Shown: piece by piece, positions 1-5,572 of the stretch
How positions within the stretch are numbered: the first letter of the stretch is position 1
How the letters are laid out: the number at the start of each line of letters is the position of its first letter
Assembly: GCA_003551805.1 (NCBI GenBank)
Contig: PUNR01000389.1
Span: 1 to 8,654, forward strand
Length of the DNA stretch: 8,654 bases
Direction of reading: 5' to 3'
Source: Loktanella sp.
GTDB taxonomy: Bacteria; Pseudomonadota; Alphaproteobacteria; Rhodobacterales; Rhodobacteraceae
Translations under genes and position numbers: made by a program
The notes under the pieces: generated by a model
What the model saw: the letters and a program-made list of their open reading frames with translations, nothing else
Database searches by the model: none
Told to the model about the DNA's origin: nothing

Positions 1-1272
1 CGTCTGGCCGTCGATGCGGCCGGGGCCGGGCGTTTGGTGGTTGGTCTTTCGGGCCGGTTTGTCACTGACGGGCGCCGGACATGGTTGCTGCCAGCGGACG
101 CACCTGCGCAGCCAAGCCTGTTCACTTTGGAGAATGCAGTGTCAATTGATTCGGTGCTGAATGTTCTGGCGCAAGCGCCTGGGCGTGCGGTGCTGGTCTT
201 GGGTGTGAATGCCAGTGATACCGCCCAGATTGATCCCTATCTGCGACAGGGCATCGGTGATCTGGATATTCCGCAGGGGGTGACGGTATTTTCCGGCCCG
301 CCCAATGTTGCTGACAACATCATGGTTGATGCTATTGCCGTGCAGGGCCGCGATGTCATGCAATTTGTGCGCAACACGCGTGCGGTACAGATCGCGGGGT
401 ATCAGCCGGGCAGTCTTGTGATGCAGGCCGACCCGATTGAGGTTGCCGCACCCGCAAGGGCAGGTGACCCATCGCTGCCGTTCTGGGAGGATGCGCAAGC
501 TGCGAATACTGCCGATGCTTACCGCGTGTTCTTGTTGGGTCATCCGAACAGCCAATACGCAGCCGAGGCCCGTCGCCGGTTGGAGCAGATCGAGAATGAT
601 CCGGTCCTTCTTGCCGAACAGGGCGAAAGCGCGCTGAACCTGAACCGCGATCAGCGCCGCGCCGTGCAGGCTAATTTGACCCTGCTTGATTATGACACCC
701 GCGGTGTTGATGGTATTTTCGGCCAAGGGACGCGCCGTGCGATCCGGAATTGGCAGCAGATCAACGGATTCGCGCAAACCTCTTTTCTGACAACCGAGCA
801 GATCAACCGGATTGATGCGCAAGCCAACCGCCGTCAGGCCGAGATTGACGTAGCCGACGCCGCTGCCCGCGCCGAGGCAGAGCGTCTGGACCGTGCCTAT
901 TGGGAAGAAACCGGTGCGCGCGGCACCCAAGCTGGCTATCGTGCTTATCTTAACCGCTATCCCGAAGGCGTGTTTGCCGAACGCGCCACAAGCGCGCTGA
1001 CACCTGATCCGGCACCTGCCCCCCCGCCGGCTGCGGATAATGGTCAGGCCCGTGCACAAGAAAACGCGTTGAACATCAATCCGGTGATGGCGCGGCTGAT
1101 CGAAAGCCGTCTGTCGCAGCTGGGATTTGATCCGGGGTCAGTCGATGGCCAGTTTGATGCCGCAACACGGCGTGCCATCGGTCAGTATCAGGCTGATCGC
1201 AGCATATCGGCGACCGGCTTTTTGACGCAGGCGACGTTGGCACGATTGCTGGCGGATACTTTCGGGCGCTAG
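1..1272 (+). CDS. Caspase-like (degenerate) protein with two peptidoglycan-binding domains, 5' partial
   Basis: The reading frame is open from base 1, so the N-terminus lies outside the window; the TTG at 34 is probably internal. Residues below are numbered from that TTG. Residues 1-60 align by pattern with the C-terminal half of a bacterial caspase (C14) domain: a strand ending in SGRF (6-9), then WLLPAD (17-22), then a strand ending in LGVN (56-59). Active family members have SGHG and LDAC at these places, so His and Cys both look replaced. Residues 150-186 and 290-317 are two copies of a short FW/YW...AYR.(F/Y)L..(H/Y)P...(F/Y)A..A repeat often found in caspase-like proteins of alphaproteobacteria. 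Residues 199-261 and 345-407 are two PF01471-type peptidoglycan-binding domains, each with a (V)DG.F...TRRAI core. An Ala/Arg/Glu-rich helix (262-288) and a Pro-rich linker (324-333) separate the modules. An envelope location is inferred. Domain calls for the repeats and binding domains are firm; the caspase ancestry is less certain. Confidence 0.85.
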   Translation, partial: RLAVDAAGAGRLVVGLSGRFVTDGRRTWLLPADAPAQPSLFTLENAVSIDSVLNVLAQAPGRAVLVLGVNASDTAQIDPYLRQGIGDLDIPQGVTVFSGPPNVADNIMVDAIAVQGRDVMQFVRNTRAVQIAGYQPGSLVMQADPIEVAAPARAGDPSLPFWEDAQAANTADAYRVFLLGHPNSQYAAEARRRLEQIENDPVLLAEQGESALNLNRDQRRAVQANLTLLDYDTRGVDGIFGQGTRRAIRNWQQINGFAQTSFLTTEQINRIDAQANRRQAEIDVADAAARAEAERLDRAYWEETGARGTQAGYRAYLNRYPEGVFAERATSALTPDPAPAPPPAADNGQARAQENALNINPVMARLIESRLSQLGFDPGSVDGQFDAATRRAIGQYQADRSISATGFLTQATLARLLADTFGR

Positions 1273-1282
1273 CGCCCGAAAG
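1259..1282. terminator. Perfect palindrome between convergent genes, probable two-way terminator
   Basis: All 24 bases form a perfect inverted repeat with no spacer, centred on gcgctagcgc between 1270 and 1271. The TAG stop of the upstream gene (1270-1272) straddles the centre. The transcript could fold into a GC-rich hairpin on either strand. Neither side has a T-tract, so this is not a textbook intrinsic terminator. Its place between two converging genes with a 27-base gap supports a transcript-end role. Confidence 0.6.
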
Positions 1283-1299
1283 GTTCTGTCGGGTGGGGT

Positions 1300-2499
1300 T
1301 TACTGTGCTGGCACGAAACGTTCGACCAGCAACCGGATTAGTCCCTGACCGTCGCCAAACTGACGCACGCCGATAACATAGGTGCCGGGCTGGACCCGCG
1401 CCGCCAGCAAGCTGTCCAGCGATCCGCCGTAATCGTCGTTCTGGCCAACTTCGCGGCCCAGATCGTCGTAGACGATGAGCCATGGATCGACATTGCCGTT
1501 GCCGATCGCCTCGATCAGCAGAAGGCTGCTGGCGTCGACATCGACCGAAAACCACGCCATGTCGCGGGTCGAGTTCACATCCTGCCGCAGGCGCGTGCCC
1601 ACCAGCCCAAGATCAGTGACAGGCACGGTGCCATCCAAAGGCGGGGCGGCGTCGCCCCTTGCGTAAAGTTCAAGCAAGGCGGCCTGGGCGTCATAGGCGC
1701 TGACGGTGACGGTAATTGGCAGGCTGTCGTCCGAAAGTGCCCGCACATTCAAGCAATAGTCGCCCGCCGCCAATGGCGTCACCATATCAAGCCGCGAGTT
1801 CAGACCGTTATAATCGTCGTTTTCACCCAGATACCCGTCAAACGCATCATATAGGGTAATTAGCGGATCAGCGGCTTCGTTTGTGGCGGTGATTGTGACC
1901 GCTGTGGGTTCATACAGCGTAAAGCGCCAGTAAGGTGTCTGCGCCGCTGATGCCGTGACACTGGTGCCAAGCGCGCCCATCGTTGCTGCATCGTCACAGC
2001 TGCCGGATGATGCGAAATCATCGAAACTGTTCAGCCCTTCGGTCAGGGCGTCCTGTTCCTGCCGCCCGATCCGCACGAATGCGGTCATCGGGCCGCCATC
2101 ATAGCTGCGTGTCGCGAGACAATAGGTGCCAGCGTCAAGCGTGGTTTCGGCACGCGATGCGGCATTGCCGCCCGAATCATCATCCGACAGAATCAATGTG
2201 CCGTTGGCGTCCAGCAGATCGATCATCGGGTCACCCGACCCGCGGCCTGCAGCCTCGAGCCGGACATCTGTCGTCTCGCTTAGGGTAAACAGGGCGACGT
2301 AGTCGTTGCCCCCCATCACCAGCGCCATCTGTTCGCGATAATTGTCGGCGGTGGAGATATCCGATTCAGCCTCTGATCCGCCGATCCACTGCCCGCCGGT
2401 GCCGGCGCCTGCGCATGTGACCTGCGCCAGTGCCGGTGCAGCAAAGCCCAGCAAAGCACCGCAAATTGCCGTTGTTTTCAGGATGGTTTTTCTGGTCAT
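1300..2499 (-). CDS. Secreted protein with three PPC-like beta-domain repeats
   Basis: The 399-residue product starts with a clear Sec signal peptide: basic MTRK, a hydrophobic stretch, and an ALA cleavage site at 23-25, so Gln26 should be the mature N-terminus. The mature chain holds three related units (about 65-144, 188-267 and 313-395). Each has a DP at the start of a strand (90, 211, 338), a D.(L/Y)D..G turn, an acidic (S/N)DD loop (105-108, 227-229, 354-356) and an AGTYCL/AGDYCL/PGTYVI strand. This is the pattern of bacterial pre-peptidase C-terminal (PPC/DVUA0089-like) beta sandwiches; no peptidase domain is present. The acidic loops may bind Ca2+ (inference). The start is backed by AGGA seven bases upstream. 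A weak TTGGTC/TAAAAT pair lies about 30-60 bases upstream (15-base spacer), which I do not call as a promoter. No enzymatic function can be assigned. Confidence 0.85.
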   Translation of the reverse strand: MTRKTILKTTAICGALLGFAAPALAQVTCAGAGTGGQWIGGSEAESDISTADNYREQMALVMGGNDYVALFTLSETTDVRLEAAGRGSGDPMIDLLDANGTLILSDDDSGGNAASRAETTLDAGTYCLATRSYDGGPMTAFVRIGRQEQDALTEGLNSFDDFASSGSCDDAATMGALGTSVTASAAQTPYWRFTLYEPTAVTITATNEAADPLITLYDAFDGYLGENDDYNGLNSRLDMVTPLAAGDYCLNVRALSDDSLPITVTVSAYDAQAALLELYARGDAAPPLDGTVPVTDLGLVGTRLRQDVNSTRDMAWFSVDVDASSLLLIEAIGNGNVDPWLIVYDDLGREVGQNDDYGGSLDSLLAARVQPGTYVIGVRQFGDGQGLIRLLVERFVPAQ

Positions 2500-2613
2500 C
2501 GCGTTGTCCTATGCCCGGGCTGATTTTATCTGGCGCGACGTTAGACCAATTGTCGCACCCCTGACCAGACGTCATGCACGCTAGGGCAGCAATTCCTGAC
2601 CTTCGGGCAATCC

Positions 2614-2652
2614 ACAAAAGAAAAAAGGCCGCGCCCGAAGGTGCGACCTTTT
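2614..2652 (-). terminator. Intrinsic terminator of rpmJ
   Basis: Read on the minus strand, a 12-position stem (2651-2640 with 2635-2624; one G-U pair and one A-C mismatch) closes a TTCG tetraloop and runs straight into ttttttctttt. This is a classical Rho-independent terminator. It begins 23 bases after the rpmJ stop and separates the tRNA-rpmJ unit from the secreted-protein gene on the same strand. Confidence 0.92.
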
Positions 2653-2674
2653 CAATCTGCTGCTTGCGCAGGTC

Positions 2675-2800
2675 TTAGCCCTGACGGGCTTTGAACCGGC
2701 GTTGCGTCTTGTTGATCACATAGACGCGGCCCTTACGGCGCACGACGCGGCAATCGCGATGGCGCTGCTTGAGCGAGCGGAGGGAGTTACGGACCTTCAT
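2675..2800 (-). CDS. rpmJ: 50S ribosomal protein L36
   Basis: This small gene encodes 41 residues beginning MKVRNSLRSLKQRHRDCRVV and ending KARQG. It is a very basic protein of the large ribosomal subunit, and the sequence fits the longer, Cys-poor L36 form: only one cysteine (C17) remains, so the four-ligand zinc site of the classical form is absent. The ATG is preceded by AAGGA with eight bases of spacing. The gene stands alone, away from the spc ribosomal operon. It lies 75 bases downstream of tRNA-Val on the same strand and ends at a strong intrinsic terminator. The tRNA promoter may also serve it; I see no separate strong promoter in the 75-base gap. Its length is complete and its identity is not in doubt. 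Confidence 0.97.
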   Translation of the reverse strand: MKVRNSLRSLKQRHRDCRVVRRKGRVYVINKTQRRFKARQG

Positions 2801-2875
2801 GGTGCGTGTCCTTCATGTCGCGGCGCGCGGATTGCGCCTTGGGTTGCATTAAGGCCGGAATGGCCCGTGAAATCA

Positions 2876-2950
2876 TGGTGGACGATACTGGGATCGAACC
2901 AGTGACCCCTTCGATGTCAACGAAGTGCTCTACCGCTGAGCTAATCATCC
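2876..2950 (-). tRNA. tRNA-Val (anticodon GAC)
   Basis: The minus strand folds into a full 75-base cloverleaf. The acceptor stem GGATGAT/ATCGTCC has one U-G pair, the D stem is GCTC/GAGC, the anticodon stem is CTTCG/CGAAG, and the T stem is ACTGG/CCAGT with a TTCGATC loop. The anticodon loop TTGACAT gives GAC at 2916-2918, which reads GUC (and GUU by wobble) valine codons. Discriminator A73 and the CCA end are encoded (2876-2879). It precedes rpmJ and has a good promoter about 70 bases upstream. Nothing suggests integration of a mobile element at its 3' end. Confidence 0.97.
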
Positions 2951-2970
2951 ATGTCGTCAACGATTCTGAT

Positions 2971-2994
2971 GCGTCCTATAAAGAAATAGGACGC
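2971..2994. repeat. Perfect 9-bp inverted repeat in the tRNA-Val leader
   Basis: The arms gcgtcctat (2971-2979) and ataggacgc (2986-2994) are perfect complements around a six-base aaagaa loop. The repeat sits 20 bases upstream of the tRNA 5' end and inside the predicted primary transcript. It could be a leader hairpin that guides 5' processing, or a protein-binding operator. On the minus strand the arm also holds TATAGG, which with TTCATG 16 bases away could be a second, weak promoter. Confidence 0.6.
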
Positions 2995-3019
2995 GGCATG
3001 AACCGCGTCAGTCGTGCGG

Positions 3020-3048
3020 TCTATAAAAGGAGTCGGAACGGGGATCAA
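3020..3048 (-). promoter_or_regulatory. Sigma70-type promoter for tRNA-Val-rpmJ
   Basis: On the minus strand, TTGATC (3048-3043) and TATAGA (3025-3020) are separated by exactly 17 bases. This is close to the housekeeping consensus and the best promoter in the window. The expected start near 3013 would give a tRNA leader of about 60 bases that contains the 2971-2994 hairpin. Confidence 0.65.
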
Positions 3049-3054
3049 GGGCTT

Positions 3055-3082
3055 TTGATCATTTCGATAAATGCGTTACGTT
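3055..3082 (+). promoter_or_regulatory. Possible weak promoter for the amidohydrolase gene
   Basis: TTGATC at 3055-3060 repeats, in the opposite direction, the -35 box of the tRNA promoter (gatcaa at 3043-3048). Sixteen bases later TACGTT (3077-3082) is a poor -10 box. The start would fall about 12-15 bases before the GTG start codon. The call rests mainly on the mirrored -35 box. Confidence 0.3.
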
Positions 3083-3102
3083 AGACCGCAAAGGAGCATT
3101 GT

Positions 3103-3966
3103 GTGCTGACATCCCCGTACCATCTGGCGCAGCCTTTGGCCCGCACAACAAGCGTTGTTTTCGCGTCCCCGCACAGCGGCCGCGATTACCCGGCGTCGTT
3201 TTTGCGCCGGTCTGTGCTGGATGCGCGCGAAATCCGGTCGTCCGAGGATGCTTTTGTGGATCAGTTGTTTGCGTCAGTGCCGATGCAGGGCGCACCTTTG
3301 CTGACCGCCACGGCGCCGCGCGCGTTTCTGGACCTGAACCGCGGTCCGGACGAGTTGGACCCTGCACTGGTCGAAGGGGCCCGCCGCAATGCGCATAATC
3401 CGCGGATCGCCAGCGGGCTTGGTGTGATTCCACGTGTGGTCGCCAATGGGCGGCAGATTTACCGTGGCAAGCTGACATTGGTCGAGGCGCATCAGCGGGT
3501 GACGCAATATTGGCGGCCCTATCACGATCAACTGCAGATGTTGCTGGATCAGAGCATCAACACATTCGGCGAGGCGATTCTGATTGATTGCCATTCCATG
3601 CCGCACGAGGCGTTGGAAAATATGGGTCCATCCGGCGCGGGTCGTCCCGATGTTGTTCTGGGGGACCGCTTCGGCGCGACAGCCGGACCTGCGGTGATGG
3701 ATCAGATCGAGGCTGCTTTTACCACGGCCGGTTTGAAGGTTGCCCGCAATATGCCCTTTGCAGGGGCTTATATCGTGCAGCAATACGGTCGTCCTTCACG
3801 GCGACAACATGCGGTGCAGGTCGAGATCGACCGCGCGCTTTACATGAATGAAAAGACGCTGGAACCCAGTGCGCAATTTGATGCGTTTCGCGATCTTCTG
3901 GTGGGGGTCACCGCACAGCTGGCCGATATCGGGCGCGTGCCAGAGGTGCGCGTCGCGGCCGAGTAA
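3103..3966 (+). CDS. N-formylglutamate amidohydrolase family protein
   Basis: The 287-residue protein matches the N-formylglutamate amidohydrolase family (PF05013), whose known members hydrolyse N-formyl-L-glutamate to formate and glutamate in the five-step histidine-degradation route. Family motifs appear in order: SPHSGR (22-27), SSEDAFVD (46-53), DLNR (77-80), IDCHSMP (161-167), PFAGAYIVQQYGRP (218-231) and QVEIDRALYM (239-248). The His, Asp and Glu residues in these blocks are the likely metal and substrate ligands, by analogy with zinc carboxypeptidase-like folds. Length is normal and there is no signal peptide, so it should be cytoplasmic. The GTG start is supported by AAAGGAG six bases upstream. 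No hut gene lies nearby, so a role in histidine breakdown is not shown by context; another N-acyl amino acid could be the substrate. The gene converges with dinB. Confidence 0.88.
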   Translation: MLTSPYHLAQPLARTTSVVFASPHSGRDYPASFLRRSVLDAREIRSSEDAFVDQLFASVPMQGAPLLTATAPRAFLDLNRGPDELDPALVEGARRNAHNPRIASGLGVIPRVVANGRQIYRGKLTLVEAHQRVTQYWRPYHDQLQMLLDQSINTFGEAILIDCHSMPHEALENMGPSGAGRPDVVLGDRFGATAGPAVMDQIEAAFTTAGLKVARNMPFAGAYIVQQYGRPSRRQHAVQVEIDRALYMNEKTLEPSAQFDAFRDLLVGVTAQLADIGRVPEVRVAAE

Positions 3967-3988
3967 GGTGGAACCGGTTCCACCTTAC
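3963..3988. terminator. 26-bp perfect palindrome holding both stop codons of convergent genes
   Basis: Bases 3963-3988 are a perfect palindrome without spacer, centred on aaccggtt. The TAA of the amidohydrolase gene (3964-3966) is in one arm and the TAA of dinB (plus-strand tta, 3985-3987) is at the mirror position in the other. Both transcripts would end in the same long hairpin. There is no T-tract on either side, so Rho or stem-loop protection of 3' ends may matter more than intrinsic release. Confidence 0.65.
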
Positions 3989-5238
3989 CGCAGGGCGCGG
4001 CCCTTGATGATCGCATCAGCGCCGAATTTCTGTCTTATCGCATCGGCGGCCTTTTCCGCCTTGGCGCGGGTGCCTGCACCGGGGTCGAGCAGATCACCGG
4101 TACGATCGGCGCCGTCGGCGGCAGAAATATCTGACAGGCCGACACCGAGCAGGCGATAGGGTCCGGTTCCTGCCACCTGATCGAACAGCCCGCGTGCGGT
4201 GCGATAGATCGTATCGGCCAATTGCGTGGGGTGGTGCAGGCTTTGCCGTTTCGAGATCAGTTTGAAATCCGATGTTTTCAGTTTCAACTGCACCACCCGT
4301 CCGGCCTTGTCCGTGGCCTTGGCCCGCGCACTGACCTTTTCGGCCATACGCCAAAGATGACCGTCCAGAATGTCGGGGTCGCGCGTATCTTCGTGAAAGG
4401 TGGTTTCGTTGGACAATGTCTTGACCGGCGCATTGGCGGTAATGCGCCGTGCATCTTCGCCACGGGCAAGCGCGTAGAGCCTTTCGCCCGTGCTGCCAAA
4501 GCGCGCGTGCAGATCGCGGCGGTCCCAGCGCAGCAGATCGTCAAAGGTGCGGATGCCGGCCGCATTCAGGCTGGCTTGCGCGGCGGGGCCGATTCCCCAG
4601 ATCAGGCGCACCGATTTCGGCCTTAGAAATTCTGTGGTCTCGGCCTTGCCAATGATCGAAAAGCCGCGGGGTTTTTCAAGATCGGACGCGACCTTGGCCA
4701 GAAATTTGTTGTGCGACAACCCGATTGATCCGGTCAGGCCCAATTCATCCTTCATCCGTTTGATCAGCCGCGCCAGCATGACTGCAGGCGGCGCATGGTG
4801 CAGTTTGGCCGTGCCGCGCAGGTCCATGAAAGCTTCATCCAGTGACAAGGGTTCGACCAGCGGCGTCAGTTCATCCATCATCGCGCGGATTGCGCGGGAT
4901 GCTTTGGTATAGGCATCAAAGCGGGGCTTTATCACCACCGCCTCGGGGCAGAGTTTCAGCGCCTGAAACATCGGCATGGCGGATTTCGCGCCCTTGATAC
5001 GGGCCAGATAGCAGGCGGTAGACACCACGCCACGTTTGCCGCCGCCGATGATGACGGGTTTATCGGCCAGATCAGGATTGTCGCGTTTTTCAACCGAGGC
5101 ATAAAATGCATCGCAATCCATATGCGCGATGGACAGGTCGAACAATTCGGGGTGCCGCGTCACGCGGGGCGAGCGGCAGGCAGGACAGCGGGTTTCGCTG
5201 TCGAATGTTGTCAGGCAATCGCGGCATAATGCAGGCAT
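3985..5238 (-). CDS. dinB: DNA polymerase IV with N-terminal zinc ribbon
   Basis: This is a Y-family translesion polymerase of 417 residues, longer than the roughly 350 of E. coli Pol IV. Residues 1-25 form a CxxC...CxxC zinc ribbon (C5, C8, C18, C21) joined to the front of the enzyme. The palm follows: HMDCDAFYASVE (39-50) supplies metal-binding D41 and the probable steric-gate Y46, and SLDEAF (132-137) gives D134 and E135. The fingers segment STACYLAR (73-80), the thumb with IWGIGPA (213-219), and a little-finger domain to about 370 (RLLGVGLSDI, 362-371) complete it. The C-terminal tail does not show an obvious QLxLF clamp motif. Start: an in-frame TGA lies nine bases upstream, so this ATG is the first possible one; no ribosome-binding site precedes it. 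I see no GTTC-N7-GTTC LexA box upstream, so SOS control is not supported. It probably acts in damage tolerance. Confidence 0.95.
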   Translation of the reverse strand: MPALCRDCLTTFDSETRCPACRSPRVTRHPELFDLSIAHMDCDAFYASVEKRDNPDLADKPVIIGGGKRGVVSTACYLARIKGAKSAMPMFQALKLCPEAVVIKPRFDAYTKASRAIRAMMDELTPLVEPLSLDEAFMDLRGTAKLHHAPPAVMLARLIKRMKDELGLTGSIGLSHNKFLAKVASDLEKPRGFSIIGKAETTEFLRPKSVRLIWGIGPAAQASLNAAGIRTFDDLLRWDRRDLHARFGSTGERLYALARGEDARRITANAPVKTLSNETTFHEDTRDPDILDGHLWRMAEKVSARAKATDKAGRVVQLKLKTSDFKLISKRQSLHHPTQLADTIYRTARGLFDQVAGTGPYRLLGVGLSDISAADGADRTGDLLDPGAGTRAKAEKAADAIRQKFGADAIIKGRALR

Positions 5239-5243
5239 GGGGC

Positions 5244-5249
5244 ATCATA
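5244..5249 (-). promoter_or_regulatory. Possible -10 box giving a leaderless dinB transcript
   Basis: On the minus strand TATGAT (5249-5244) lies only five bases before the dinB ATG. If it is a -10 element, transcription would begin at or next to the A of ATG. This agrees with the missing Shine-Dalgarno sequence. No convincing -35 box is seen 16-18 bases further upstream, where there is mainly a T-run, so confidence is low. Confidence 0.35.
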
Positions 5250-5280
5250 GTCGCTGCAGGTGCACAAAAAAGAGACTTTA

Positions 5281-5301
5281 TGCCTCCGGCGGGGATATTT
5301 G
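5281..5301 (+). repeat. GC-rich intergenic motif, possibly a Rhodobacterales family repeat
   Basis: The motif begins tgcctccggcggggat and ends atttg; cctc and gggg can pair around a cggc loop. From memory, very similar strings recur in intergenic regions of Roseobacter-group genomes, but I cannot verify this here, and there is only one copy in the window. It lies between the dinB start and the riboswitch. Confidence 0.3.
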
Positions 5302-5369
5302 CGCGACAACGATGCGGATTTTTGTTTGCGTGGCGGCGTGATCTGCCCTAACCGTGCCGCAGAACACGC

Positions 5370-5534
5370 CATCCGGGAGAGAACGGATGTCCGTCGCCGA
5401 AGGAGCAACCGCCCCGGTCACTCTCAGGCACAAAGGACCGGTTGGGGTGCAACACGCCGAAGAGTGGCCTTCAATGGTCCGCCGAAGGAGCAAGCCCATG
5501 ATCGGGTGAATCTCTCAGGCACAGCAACGGCGGG
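5370..5534 (+). promoter_or_regulatory. Tandem glycine riboswitch (two aptamers) upstream of dadA
   Basis: Two glycine aptamers follow each other. Both contain the identical 13-base core GCCGAAGGAGCAA (5396-5408 and 5481-5493) and the 3' strand CTCTCAGGCAC (5421-5431 and 5512-5522). In aptamer 1, CCGG (5373-5376) pairs with CCGG (5438-5441) as P1, and GAGAG (5377-5381) pairs with CTCTC (5421-5425) as P2. In aptamer 2, CGCCG (5455-5459) pairs with CGGCG (5528-5532), and AGAG (5461-5464) pairs with CTCT (5512-5515). A linker of about 10-15 bases joins them, as in the known tandem class. Glycine binding in this family usually turns expression on. The rest of the 5239-5572 gap holds the dinB promoter region and about 100 bases in which I see no clear promoter for this leader. 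Confidence 0.95.
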
Positions 5535-5564
5535 GGCGAATGCGCGCAAGCGCTTATTGGCGGA
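5478..5564 (+). promoter_or_regulatory. Proposed expression platform: aptamer 2 can mask the dadA ribosome-binding site
   Basis: Bases 5478-5485 (tccgccga) can pair with 5557-5564 (ttggcgga) through seven Watson-Crick pairs and one G-U pair. The second segment overlaps the Shine-Dalgarno GGAG (5562-5565) of dadA, while the first belongs to the conserved core of aptamer 2. The two folds exclude each other, which would give a translational ON switch with glycine. A small GCGC-GCAA-GCGC hairpin (5542-5553) lies between and could bring the partners together. The gap has no intrinsic terminator. This is a structural inference by eye. Confidence 0.45.
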
Positions 5565-5572
5565 GAAAAGCC

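Noticed and set aside
142..1059. 305-residue open frame on the minus strand opposite the peptidoglycan-binding gene
   Set aside because: It is antisense to a gene with clear domains, shows no recognisable family and has biased composition typical of GC-rich antisense frames.
2837..2870. Terminator between tRNA-Val and rpmJ
   Set aside because: Only a weak ggcc/ggcc stem of 4-5 pairs with no T-tract is present, so it is too weak to call.
2702..2905. 67-residue plus-strand frame across rpmJ and the tRNA-Val end
   Set aside because: It is antisense to L36 and runs into the tRNA, so it is not a plausible gene.
5239..5385. LexA-type SOS box for dinB (GTTC-N7-GTTC)
   Set aside because: Two gaac strings occur (about 5362 and 5381) but their spacing is about 15 bases rather than 7, and they lie on the riboswitch side.
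5540..5572. Upstream in-frame ATG of dadA adding 11 residues
   Set aside because: It lies at the end of the riboswitch and inside a small hairpin, has no ribosome-binding site, and the extra residues precede the conserved Rossmann start at MPSIAVIGAG.
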